Source of the DNA: Adiantum capillus-veneris
Taxonomy: Eukaryota; Streptophyta; Polypodiopsida; Polypodiales; Pteridaceae
NCBI GenBank assembly: GCA_014529385.2
Contig: CM043944.1
Location: forward strand, 167,781,740 to 167,845,739
Direction: 5' to 3'
Length of the DNA stretch: 64,000 bases
Numbering within the stretch: the stretch's first letter is position 1; every line of letters starts with the position of its first letter. A model generated the notes under the pieces. The model did not search any database. It saw only the letters and a list, made by a program, of their open reading frames with translations, and had not been told where the DNA came from. A program made the position numbers and the translations under genes. This document shows, piece by piece, positions 23,096 through 33,985 of the stretch.

Positions 23096-24592
23096 ATAAA
23101 AGATCCTATGTAGAAGCTCAAGGGCCATAGGTTTCTATTCCAGCTAGAGATCGTATGGACCTAGGGCCATAGTGCTGTCATGGTGCATAAGTAGGTACCC
23201 TTCAATGCCCTAAATGCTCTTTGGTAGATTTTACATTGAGACCTAGTGGTCCTAGGGCCATAGGTTGCCCTCTAATGAGAGATCATATGCCCCTAGGGCC
23301 ATAGGTGCCAATGTATAATCTCACGGGCCATAGGTTGCCCTCTATTCCAATTAGACATCATATGGGCATAGAGTCATAGGGTTTCCATGGTGCATATGCA
23401 GGTGTCCTTGAATGGCCTACATGCTCTTTGAGAGCTTTTACATTGACACGTATGTGACCCTCAGGTCCTAGGGCCATATGTTTTCCTCTATCCTAATGAA
23501 AGATCCTAGGGCCATAGGGTGCCATTGTAGGAGCTCAAGTGCCATAGGTTTCTCTCTTTTCCATTGAGAAATCCTATGGTCCTAGGGACATAGGGCTACC
23601 ATGGTTCATATCTAGGTGTTCTTCAATGGCCTAAATTCTCTTTGGGAGCTTTTACATTGAGAACTAGGCTACCGTATGGTCCTAAGGCCATAGGTTTCCT
23701 TCTATTCTAATGAGAGTTCTTATGGCCCTAGGGCCATAGGATACCAATGCAGAATCTCAAGGGCCATAGGTTTCCCTGTATTCCAATTAGAGATTGTATT
23801 TCCCTTGAATGGCCTTAATGCTTATTAGAAGCTTTTAAATTAGCACATAGGCCACTCTCTGTCCCAAGAGCTATGGTTGCTATCTATTCTAAAGAGAGAT
23901 CATTTGGTCCTAGGGCCAGATGGTGCCAGTGTTTGCCCTCTATTCCAATGAGATATTATATGGCCCTAGGTCCATAGGGATACCATGTTGCATATGTAGG
24001 TGCCCTTGATGGCCTAAATTCTCCAAGCCACCCTATGGTCCTAGGGCCATATGTTTCCCTCAAAATTGAGACCTAGGCCACCCTATGGTCCTAGGGCTAT
24101 ATGTTTCCCTCTTCTCTAATGAGAGATCTTATGGCCCTAGGGCCGTAGGTTCCAATGTAGAATATCAAGAGCCATAGGTTTCCCTCTATTCCAATTAGAG
24201 ATCCTATGGACCAAGAGCCACATGGCTACCATGATGCATATGTAGGTGCCCTTGAATGGCCTAAATACTTCTTGGAAGCTTTTAAATTAACACATAGGCC
24301 ACCCTTTATCCCTTGGGACATAGGTTTCTCTCTATTCTGAAGAGAGACCCTATGGCCCTAGGACAATAGGGTGCCAATGTCTAAGCTTAAGGCAATTGGT
24401 TGCCTTCTATTCCAATGAGAGATCATATGGACCTAGGGGTATAGGGCTTCCATGGTGCATATGTAGGTGCTCTTGAATGGCCTAAATGCCTTTGGGAGCT
24501 TTTACATTGACACCTAGGCCACCCAATGGTCCTAGGCCCCATAGGTTGCCCTCTAATCTAATGAGAAATCTTATGTCCTTAGGGCCATTGTT
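23096..24592. repeat. Satellite, block F
   Basis: Modules in the same orientation as blocks A and E, with long modules near 23,200, 23,410, 23,640, 24,260 and 24,490 and near-perfect palindromes near 23,727 and 24,351. The block ends at a TTGGGGGTACC junction at about 24,593. Confidence 0.85.
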
Positions 24593-25744
24593 GGGGGTAC
24601 CATCGTAGCATAGCTCCAATGACCAACAATATTGGCAATCCGGATGGATGATCTACCCGGCTAGGGCATGGAAACACTCACCAATTAGTGAGCTAATCAT
24701 GGCAACACAAATGGTGAATCTATTAGGTGAGATTCTCGGCCTATGCAGGAGCTAAGCCATGATGTCTGGCAATCTCCACATCCACTTTTCTTCACCTCAA
24801 ATCAAGCCAATCACACATATCAATGATTGTAAAGATGCACACATATGGAAGCTATTGCAACATCCTTTAATGTCACGTGTGTTATATTTGTTCCTTGAAG
24901 CACTTATCAACCCCATTTTTCACACTGCATGCTTTTGTTTGACAAATTTCTCATATTTAAATAAAGTGTCCCATAATTGACACTTGCAGACACTCTTTCT
25001 TTGTTTCTCCCAAGCACTCACCTTGCATGAACAAGTATGTAAAGTCCAATATGAGCATATATCAAGGTACTTTTTTCCCATTGAGTTTTTTCCCTTTGGT
25101 CATCTTGGTTCTAGACCCTAATATAGAATCACTCATCACTATACTCTTGTATATATTCCTTCTGCATCAGGTACTAGCAATAAGGAAATTGCTACTCATA
25201 TCAATCGTATAATAATTAGAGCAACAACTACAAGTCTCAACTATGCTTGTCAAAAGCAACTCTTATCTTCAAGGACAACAACAAAGATCCATTAAACAAT
25301 AACAAGTCAAAGAATGGCATACCAAACAACTAACAAGCAATGAAAAATTCAGTAAGAGAGCTATCAACAACAATCATAAGTAGCTCACACAGTGCTTCAA
25401 AGTTGGCAAAATTGGAACTCGAGGGCAAGATCCATCATAAAATCAATAACCCAAATAGGCTCAGTTCCTAAAAAATGGGCAACACAAATAGCCATCTTCA
25501 TTGCCAAATGTGGAAAAAAAAAGAGAATACATAATAAAATGAAAAATTGCCTCAACAATAGAAGCCTAACTCACATATCAACCAAAACATAGCAGATATA
25601 AATAACTCAAGGAAGGGGGTAATGTCCTCAACTATAAAGAAATTTCAAAGCTAAAGACCAACTTAAAGACAAACCTAACAGAAATACTAATGACCATATT
25701 GCACATGGTCGTGTCAAGGGATGATACGAGCTAGGAAGAGGGAG
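24593..25744 (+). mobile_element. Internal 3' remnant of an LTR element
   Basis: Sequence at 24,848-25,030 matches the reverse complement of 48,985-49,160, sharing TGACAAATTTCT, CATAATTGACACTT and CCCAAGCACTCACC. In that other copy the conserved part is followed almost at once by a purine tract and an LTR; here about 700 bp (25,031-25,730) intervene before 'GCTAGGAAGAGGGAG'. That extra stretch holds its own purine-rich 'CAAGGAAGGGGGTAATG' near 25,609. No domain-bearing reading frame is evident. Confidence 0.5.
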
Positions 25745-26090
25745 TGTTTGTCCATTTCAACATACAGGCGTCCAACTAGCCGGACACCACATTTTTCCCA
25801 GCAACTATAGCTATACTATGTGTAAATCTGGATTTTAGAGCAATAGATCTATTTTATGAGTTGTAATTATTTCATGATATGTGTAAAGGCACATGTGATC
25901 ATGACATTTTCTATTTAGAAAACCCTAGGTATAAAAGATAATGACCTTAGTATGAAAGGGAGGCTTATGTTTGGAAAAGAAGAAGCTGTGTTATACATAC
26001 GCTCAAGCAGCCAAGTAGCTCAAATTTGTAATCGACATTTCTAACGATTTTTTCAATTTCAAAACTTGCATTGTCTTCCTCTTTGTTAGG
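25745..26090 (+). mobile_element. LTR of the same family as the 48.9-kb LTR
   Basis: The segment starts TGTTTGTCC right after a purine tract (AGGAAGAGGGAG). It shares 'GCCGGACACCACATTT', 'GAGTTGTAATT' and 'CCCTAGGTATAAAAG' with the minus-strand LTR starting at 48,968. The TATA-bearing CCCTAGGTATAAAAG lies at about 25,923. The right end is uncertain. Confidence 0.55.
25923..25937 (+). promoter_or_regulatory. TATA-type core promoter in the LTR
   Basis: CCCTAGGTATAAAAG lies about 180 bp inside the LTR. The same core occurs 208 bp inside the 43,745 LTR and about 200 bp inside the minus-strand 48,968 LTR. Confidence 0.5.
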
Positions 26091-26376
26091 TATGGAGCCT
26101 GATTTACCCCATTATGAGGAGAAGCCATCGTGCGGGAAGAAAAATCACTCGTCAAAAATAAAAATCACTCGCTGAAAACCAAAATTTTCACGCTGAGTTT
26201 TGAGGCGGAATATTCCTTTTTGCCGGAATATTATGGCCGGACGGCGGTCGGAAAGTGGTGGGAAAACAACCGGTTGATTGGCCGGTTGACCGGTGGCCGG
26301 TAGTCAATGGCCGGTGGCCGAATTCAAAAGCGAACTTGTTTTTTCAAAGGCGGCCACACATGGGCGGATTGGAGGG
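26091..26376. other. GC-richer spacer with repeated GGCCGG
   Basis: GGCCGG and CCGGTTG words cluster at about 26,230-26,320. This is probably the leader of the preceding LTR element. No supported gene. Confidence 0.35.
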
Positions 26377-26392
26377 AGATATGCCCCAAAGT
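26377..26392. repeat. 5' target-site duplication of the LINE
   Basis: AGATATGCCCCAAAGT, identical to 32,113-32,128, where it directly follows the poly(A) tail. Confidence 0.9.
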
Positions 26393-26705
26393 GCAAGCCG
26401 CAACTGAAGACCTTAGGGGAGACCTTGAAACCTAAGCATAACCCTAGAAATGGGGGGCTAGCTTTGCACGTGCGGAGTAGGTGCTAGGGCGTGCCCTTTG
26501 AGGCCACGTCTCATCCAGTCTTAATGATGCAATCCCCCCTTTTGCATGCCCACCTATCCCCTAATGCATGTCACCCCGCGAACTTACTCCCTCACCGAAC
26601 CCTCGCCCTCTCAAACTCTCCCTATGCAAGAAGCTTTCCCTGTACCAAGAAGTGCTTTAGGCGCTCCCCCATGGCCTAGCACAGAGGCTCAAAGAAACCA
26701 TCACG

Positions 26706-27972
26706 GTGGGAGGAGATGAAACCCACATGTTGTCCCTTCATTTCAAGACAATAGCAGAAGTGTGTGGTGAAGCTAATCTTGCAGGCTCCCACAAGCAGAA
26801 AGATACACTGCTCGAGGTCATCCTCCAGGAAGAAAGCTTTGGACCTGCTACAGGAGGCTGTGCGCTAAGTCTCCGAGGTAAGCCCCATGTCACACTCCTT
26901 GCTTCTCAAATACGAAAAAAGCAGAAGGATTTGGAAGAACGGGCTCTTATTACGCTGCTAGCTGGACCCCGCTCGCCTGTGGATATCCTCAGGAAATGGA
27001 TTAGGAACCAGTGAGGTGTCTTGGCTACAGAGGTAGAAACTATTCAGGCCTTGCCCAAGGGACATTAGCTGTTTGTCTTCAAGACAACAGAGATGGCGTT
27101 CTCTGTACTTAGTCATGGCCAATGGATAATTATGTCCTCCCTATTGAGTCTATTTAGCTGGAACAAGGATTTCAATCTTCACCGCTCTACCTTGGTGAAC
27201 TACCCTGTATGTGTAGAATTACCTAATCTCCCGATGCACTTCACGCTCATCTGGCCGAAATAGGTTCTCCTATGGGCAAAGTCCTAGGAGGGAGGCAGAA
27301 GACCAATTACATTCCATCCTCGCATCCTCAAGTTCTTATAGAAATGGACATTTCTGTTGACCTCCCCTCCTCCATAGACATCTTCATAGATCATGGTGAA
27401 CTGTTTGAGTAGGAGATACTCTACAAGTATCTTCCTAACACTTGATTCCATTGTGGAGCTAAATCACACTTTGTGAGGAACGTCCAATCAAAATTCTCCC
27501 CGTCCCCATAGGAATTGACCCCAGAAAAGTAAGACAGGGTAAAGAAGGAGAAACTAAGGGCTTCACCACAGTAACCCATGCCAAAGGTAAAACAATTGTT
27601 CATAGCAACAACAAGGGAAGGGGCAAACAAAAGGAAAAAGGCAAGAATTGTCAGCCTAATCATGTCACTGTGCTAGCCCCCTTGACTGGTTTCAACGAGA
27701 ATGACTTTCAAGATTCAGAAGTATCTGAATCAGATGCTGAAGAATCTTTGCCCAGTGAGCTGGAAACTCAGGTCAACAAAATGGATGCCGACATGATCAT
27801 TGATTTGAACCTGGCCTCCCCCCTGCCAGGCATTGCCAATAAGGAAAATGCCCCCCTTCCCCCCCCCCGGGCACCAATGCACATCCAGAAAGACAACAAA
27901 AAGGCTCATGATCAAGCCTTGCAAAAGTCGACCAAGTCCCCACCTGGGAAATCCATACAGGACAAAAAATAG
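26706..27972 (+). pseudogene. LINE ORF1 (DUF4283-like, zinc knuckle), broken
   Basis: ORF1 of plant L1 elements encodes an RNA-binding chaperone that coats the element RNA. An open N-terminal part at 26,706-27,014 ends in SPVDILRKWIRNQ. After a stop, the reading continues with HGQWIIMSSLL and YPVCVELPNLPMHFTLIW (about 27,050-27,250), which fits the DUF4283 pattern of a Trp/Pro-rich strand followed by PVWVRLP-like residues. A CCHC knuckle should lie at 27,443-27,485: the residues FHCGAKSHF are visible, but the first Cys codon is TGA and the last Cys is replaced by Val, so the knuckle is dead. The last 100 codons (27,670-27,972) are open and acidic, then Pro/Lys-rich. The start codon cannot be fixed because of decay. 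Confidence 0.8.
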
Positions 27973-27977
27973 CCTAA

Positions 27978-30900
27978 ATGAAAGTTCTAGATTGGAACAT
28001 AAAGGGGCTAAGTGACCCCTGCAAGTCTCGCAAAATCAGAGCATGGGTGGCAGATAATTCGGTCGACATCTCGCACTTCAGGAGATCAAGGTCAATGGAG
28101 ATGATCTAGTTAGGTGCCTGAAGGAAGTGTCGACTTCCCTTAGCTTTTATACCTCCTCTCACTCTAGGGGTTCGGGTGGCACTGCTTTAGGTATCCCTGC
28201 TGGGTGGCTCCCTCAGAATCCTGGGTGCTATGGGGGAGTACTGGGTTGCAGTCCCCATCTCTGCCCTATTTCTAGCCACTTTAGTCTCGGTTTATGCAGC
28301 ATGTACTTCAACACAAAGAACTTAGATGTGGTCTAATTTCTCTGCCTTAAAGGGGGACATCATGCTCGTTGGTGACTTCAATACAGTCAAAAACTCGCAT
28401 GATAGATTCAAAGGTATGGTCATCAATGGTGGAGATAAATTAGCCTTGGACAAGATGAAGGACCTCGTAGAGCTGTGGGACAATGGAGAAACAAGAGTTT
28501 TCTCATGGTAGAACTATTCCAAGGAGAGTCTGCCTAGAAAAGCAAGATTGGACCGTTGCTATGTATCTATTCCGTTGGATAATTTCTTCAATAGAATCAA
28601 GAGCAGGATCAACTGCAACTCATGTCTGTCAGATCACTACCCAGTGACCACTGTCATCGACCAAAAGTTGAGCAAGATTAGGAACCAGTGGTTCCACATG
28701 GACCCTTCCCTGTTCCACCCCCCCATTGTTCAAGCTGCAATGAAAAGAATATGGATAGATCTATTTGCTAGAGCAGTTAGACCAGGGGTAGCTTGGTCTT
28801 CAGCCATCAAGGGGACTCAGGTTTGTTTGTCAAAATTTTGCAAGGAAATCTCTCAGATATGTCGATCTCAAAGGGATCGTATCTACAACTCCCTCCTTCT
28901 TCTTGAATTAGGGCCGCAGAGTGAGTCTACTCAGTCCTTGATAACTGACCTACGATCTAAACTCAAAAATGAAGAAGACATAGCCTCCAAACATGAATCC
29001 ATCTTCTTTAGAGAGTGGTGGGCAGGTAAAATTGACAAGCCCTCTAAACAGATGTTCAAGATCCTTAGAAAAAAGCAAATATGAGAATCCTCCCAGCTGT
29101 TTGTGGCATCTGATGCCTCTATCCAAAATGAAACTGAAAATCTTGAGTTCACTCGGACCCACTTCGAATCATTGTTCAATCCCAAGGAATTGATTTCCCC
29201 TCAAGTGACTCAAGCTAGAGAAGAAATTTGGAAATTCAGGTAGAAGGTGGTCCCTGTAGAAGACAGCTTCCGAGCTGATCTCCCCTTTTTTATTTCCGAA
29301 ATCAAGACTGCTATCGAGTCACTGACTACAAACAAATCTCCTGGTATTGACGACCTACTGGTGGAGATTTTCCAAGTGTTTAAAGACACCCTTGCCCCCT
29401 GTCTCCTGGAAGTTTGGGAGGAAGTTGTTAGGTTCCAGGAACTCCCTTTCTCTATCAACATGGGGATCATCAAACTTTTGCATAAGAAAGGTGCCAAGGA
29501 AAACCTGTCTAATTGGAGACCACTCGCGATGCTCAACACCTGCTATAAAATTTTTGCCAAAGTGGTTGCTCTTCGAATCACCCCCATCCTTATGAAATGG
29601 ATTTGTACAAAAACAAAAAGGCTTTATCAAAGGAAGGAGGATCATTGAGGCAGTCATTGCTCTCTGGGAAGGAATCAAGCATGATGAAGACTTGGTTTTG
29701 GATTATATATTCATCAAAATTGATTTTGACAAAGCTTATGACTGCCTCGAATGGTCCTTTATCTTACATAGACTAGAAAAGATGGGCTTTGAAAAGGGGT
29801 TGATCCGATATGTAACCACTTTGTTTGGGCATGCTAGAGCGAGAGTCTCTCTTAATGAAGCTCTATCTAAATACTTTGAGCTCAATAGGTCTATTATACA
29901 GGGCTGCTCCTTGGCCCTCCTTCTATTTGCTATTAGTGCAAATGGCCTCAATTGCCTGGTCAAAGGGAAGATGGCGCAGGGTAGTATCAAAGGTATTCCC
30001 TTGCCAGACAGTACTACAACCAGCAATGTCTTTCTCAGTTTGCTAATGACACAAATGCCTTGCTAAGCAACAATGATAGCCCGCTGCTAGAATTTTGGAC
30101 TGCAATGAAAATCTTTTTCTCTGCTTCTAGTTCAAGAATCAATCACAACAAGACAGGGGTCAGATCCTCTCAGTCCCCGCTGCCGGGTTGGATTCTTAGT
30201 GAAGGGTGCTCTATTTTAAAAGAGGGTGAAGCCTTTAGGCTGCTAGGCATCCCCTTTGGATTCAAGGTCTCCCTAAGACAAAGGTGGGATTGGGTGCTAG
30301 AACGTTTCAGGGCCAAGCTGGAAAGGTGGAAGGGCTTCCATGGCTCTCTGGCTGGAAGAGTTATTGCAATTAATCATTTCTTTTATCTTATAATTCATTC
30401 TTTCTCAGCTGCTGGCGTCCTCCTAACTCTCATCTGAGCATCATAAGAAAATAGTGCAGGAGCTTCCTTTGGGGAGGTGATCCATTTAAGAAAGCTGCAG
30501 CCAAAGTACGGTGGGATATTTGTTGTCCTCCTTAAAAAGGGAGCCTAGGAGTTAAAAACATTAAACAAATGGGCAGATAAAATCGCCGTCAAACTCCTCA
30601 TCTGTTCCCTAGAAGAAGATACCAGTCAGGAATGGGCTCTCTTCCTGTTTAGGAAAATAAAATAACCTCGCTTTGGCTAACTGGAAGCCATGGCAGAAAA
30701 TGAGTTGGATCACTATTTTTTTTGGGTCATTCCCCATCAAGGCTAAAGGGTCAGACCTACTCATATCTCTTTGGGGTGCGTGGAATAGGGCAAGGATTAA
30801 TCTGTCAGTCTTCTGGGGTAATAACAGAGCTAATTCTATATAGCAATACGACTCCATTTGGTGGCCTCTCTCCCCTCTACCTCCTATCTCTAACACTCAG

Positions 30901-31880
30901 ATAAGGACGACGCTTCGATGTCATTACCACTTGGGGAGTTCTTTGGAATAAACAACTACATATGTGGAAATCAGCCGAGGAACTTCTTCTCCAATTCCCC
31001 GTCCAACCATGGGAACTCACGCTCATTCTAGCCAGACTAGAGGTTTTCCCTTGTTCAGATCTATGGAAGCTTTCTCTTAAAGATTGTGTCCCACTCAGTG
31101 CCTTTGGATGGAAAGGTGGGTTCAAACTCCAACACCCGCAATTGGATCTAGGTGACATCACCCCCTCACGGCCCAGCACTTTGAACAAACGCTGAAACGT
31201 CAGCCTAGGCAGGAGGCAGTGGATTTTCAAATTCAAGAAGCTGTGGGACACTTCAATTCAACCAAAAAAATCAGTCCTCCTTTGGCTCATACTCCACAAA
31301 GCCCTTTGGACAGGGGAAAAAAGCCTCAACGCAGGCTTATCCACAGGAATCTGTCTCAGATGCAATGTAGAAGTGGAGTCCATTTTTCATTTATTTTTAA
31401 ACTATCCTCAGCCTGCTGTCATTTTGTCCCCATAACTTCTGTGCTCAAAAATCTAGTGTCTTGAAGACAACTTCTGCTAGGTGACTCTGTCTGTGTTTTG
31501 TCTTGCTTTTGGAACCGCACTAGGGCAAAAAATTTATGGATTATTTGGAAATTGAGAAATAGTCATGTGTTTAATGTGGCTTACCAGGCTCCTAGCCTAA
31601 AAGCTTTGTTTGTGGACTTCAAACTACAGGTGTTCAAAACTAAAGTCAATGAAGCCAACCTCACTATCTGAGGAATTGGATCATTAAAGACGCGAAAAAA
31701 GCTCACCCGACTATGGAGGCAGAGGATCTGGAGCTCCCCATCAATAAGAGGAAGTTAGCTGAAATCAAGAACATGATGGCTGCTAATTTGAAATCCTCCC
31801 GTGCGGCTTTCGAGGTCATTTTTAAAGCCGAAAGCTTCATTGAGAAGATTCAAGGAATGATAGACTCTCTTAAGGACTGA
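27978..31880 (+). pseudogene. LINE ORF2 (endonuclease, reverse transcriptase), broken
   Basis: The ATG at 27,978 follows the ORF1 stop by 5 nt. The endonuclease begins MKVLDWNIKGLSDPCKSRKI, continues with GDFNTV (28,371) and ARLDRCYVS, and ends with the SDHYPV box near 28,629. The connector and RT follow: NKSPGIDDLLVEIF (29,331), GIIKLLHKKGAKENLSNWRP (29,464), motif A IDFDKAYDCLEW (29,720), motif B IIQGCSLALLLFA (29,893), and motif C, where a frameshift precedes FAND at 30,039-30,050 instead of the usual (F/Y)ADD, so one catalytic Asp is Asn. The zf-RVT-like region (LLWLILHKALWTGEKSLNAG, 31,274 onward) is followed by CLRCNVEVESIFHLFLN. A 55-codon open segment ends ORF2 at 31,880. In-frame stops include TAG at 28,509 and TGA at 29,082. 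It cannot make an active enzyme. Confidence 0.9.
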
Positions 31881-32112
31881 TGACTGTTACGATGTATATG
31901 TTCGGCTTGTTCGGCCTTAGCTGTTTTGGATCTAGACAAACCAATGTAAAGAATCAGTTTTGTAAATGGAGAGTCTCTCTGGTATGGTCATGGTCTCGGG
32001 TAAAATCATGGACTATTGGTGTCTCATGGTGCACATGGTGCTCAACTGTAATTTTGTCTCATTTCTCGTGTTAATATAACTTTCACCGCTTTGTTGGAAA
32101 ATTAAAAAAAAA

Positions 32113-32128
32113 AGATATGCCCCAAAGT
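32113..32128. repeat. 3' target-site duplication of the LINE
   Basis: AGATATGCCCCAAAGT, identical to 26,377-26,392. The first A could belong to the poly(A) tail. Confidence 0.9.
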
Positions 32129-32585
32129 ACAATAACTTGTATGAAAAATTCAATCCTCATATTATAAAAGGCCCTACTAGCACCAACACCATGCATTTTC
32201 ACAAAATCTTTGCATAGTATCCCACAAGATTTCATATATTCACCTTTGAAATCTTTCTTTTAGCTCCTTCACATTAATATATATGTGAACCAACTTGGAG
32301 GTGGCTGTTTTCTTTTTTAATCCAGTAATGTCGTGCCGATTTTGGGAAGCAGGTTAATTAGAAGGAATCAAGGGAGATTCTTTTGCCTTGGAAAGTGAGA
32401 TAAAAGGAGAAAGGAAGCCTGGAGGTTGGAGTCGTGGGAGACTGGGTAAGCAGAGGTGCAAGCAGCATGTGTTGCGCAGGTGACGGTAGGGAGGCAGCCA
32501 AGGTAGGGGAGACACGGGCGAGTGTCACAGGACAAGTGGGCGGCATTCATGGAAGCAAAGAGGGCTATGAAAGTGCCGACACAAC

Positions 32586-32623
<38 letters not shown>

Positions 32624-33016
32624 ACCTGGGAGCAATGCAAGAAAAGGCATCCTTCGTCTCTGTTGCGTTTAGTGTATGCCCTATCCAGCAAGCCATGCCT
32701 GAATATCATCATTAATGAGAATTAATTAAAAAAGCGACAACTAACTCCATGCTAGGATGTAATATAATCAATAGCACAAGGACCCAGGTCCCATACCCAT
32801 TTCATTTTCTTGACCTTTTGTGCTCTAAACTTTCACAGTAAGGAATTTCTTCACAACCGTCATGTAATATCGACAAATCATAACCATTTGGCTATGATGT
32901 AGTTGTTGTTAGAAAAAGACAATAAAAAGTTAGCTCTGGGAAGAAACTAAGTCGGTTATAGGATTGGACGAAAATATGACTTTGATTGAATCAATATAAC
33001 ATAAAGGATGAGCACC
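32129..33016. repeat. Spacer with (CT)17 microsatellite at 32,588-32,621
   Basis: Pre-insertion flank of the LINE, then anonymous sequence. The CT tract is flanked by ordinary sequence, and frames crossing it are low-complexity artefacts. Confidence 0.6.
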
Positions 33017-33232
33017 AATATCAGAAAAAAACCGGGGTCCAGTGTATTTTAACCGGTTGAAATCCTAAAATCCCGGTTAGATTTTGAGCTTGCCTTGAAG
33101 AAAACCGGGCAATTTTCACAAGTTTTACTGTAATTACCAGCAAAAGCTTCAAATTTCAACCTAAAAAACGGGAGAATTTCAAGCTTGCCCTTATTTTCTT
33201 CAGTTCGGAAAAATGTTTTTTTCTAGCCCTGA
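33017..33232 (-). mobile_element. Short dispersed element, copy 2 (inverted)
   Basis: This is the reverse-oriented partner of 21,648-21,830. Near its ends lie CAGAAAAAAACC (left) and GTTTTTTTCTAG (right), inverted relative to each other. The flanks carry GAGCACC at 33,010-33,016 and again at 33,233-33,239, which fits a 7-8 bp target duplication of hAT-like size. It is non-coding and MITE-like. Confidence 0.65.
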
Positions 33233-33906
33233 GAGCACCTAACAAATCGTTCTTCACTCCATCATTAGAACAATATATTGCATTATAAGAGAGAACCCTA
33301 CATTAATATGTCAGTTTAATTTTGAAACGATTTGTTTAGCTGGAATCTTGCCAAATGCTCGTGTGGTTTGAGGAGGAAAACAGAGGGAGTCGACATGTGC
33401 AGGGAGGGGGAGACAAAAACATAGAGACAAAGAGGGCCTCCACATGGTGAGTTTGGGAACTCATCTTTAGACTCACAAAACTTGGGCAAAAGGTACCCTT
33501 AAATGTAGAGAAACCTTCGCACGGTTCCTTTTCAAATACTCATTTGACTTGTATAACAAGTGGCAGAGGCTTGGCTATGCTAAAAATAAACTTATTACCT
33601 CTTAGTCCAGGTTAGCACGTTGAAACTATCTCGATACACTCCTAACTTTTTATATTTTGCAAAAGTTTCACAAAAGGAATATGTCAAACTATTTTTTTTA
33701 AGGGATTCCCTCTTAAATTCACCATGGTAAAGTTTATGCAAATTGTTCCCTTATTCCTTTCCAAAACTCACCGTGGGAAGGCCTTGAAAGACACTTGGTC
33801 CGATGCGAGGAATTAGGAGAGATGGAAAATGTGGCAAATGCAGAGAGAACAACGCGAGGCGATGTCGAGGAGGAGATGATGGTTATCTGATGGGAAAAGC
33901 GCAGAT

Positions 33907-33909
<3 letters not shown>
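33233..33909. other. Anonymous spacer
   Basis: AT-rich to mixed sequence with no recognisable gene or repeat apart from the target-like GAGCACC at its left edge. Confidence 0.35.

Positions 33910-33983
<74 letters not shown>
33910..33983. repeat. Compound (CT)n(GT)n microsatellite
   Basis: About 16 CT units run directly into about 21 TG units. The frames crossing it on both strands are simple-repeat artefacts. Confidence 0.95.

Positions 33984-33985
<2 letters not shown>

Larger units (their letters stand above)
26393..32112 (+). mobile_element. Full-length L1-type LINE, inactive
   Basis: This non-LTR retrotransposon, about 5.7 kb, is bounded by a perfect 16-bp target-site duplication and ends in a short poly(A) (32,104-32,113). 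The order is a 5' UTR of about 310 bp, ORF1 with a DUF4283-like region and a broken zinc knuckle, a 5-nt gap, ORF2 with an APE-type endonuclease, reverse transcriptase and zf-RVT-type C-terminal region, then a 3' UTR of about 220 bp. This is the standard arrangement of plant L1 elements. Both ORFs carry many stops and frameshifts, and the RT catalytic box is altered. The perfect duplication shows that the whole copy came in by one target-primed insertion. Confidence 0.92.

Noticed and set aside
1-24592. A CRISPR-like array, because short palindromic words repeat with spacers
   Set aside because: Spacing is irregular, the 'spacers' are themselves repeated modules, and the genome is clearly plant nuclear with retrotransposons.
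26377-26487. Frame at 26,293-26,487 as a gene spanning the LINE start
   Set aside because: It crosses the LINE 5' boundary and target duplication, so it is a chance frame over two unrelated sequences.
28931-29678. Minus-strand frames of 84-109 codons within LINE ORF2
   Set aside because: The plus strand carries clear endonuclease and RT motifs here; these are antisense shadows.
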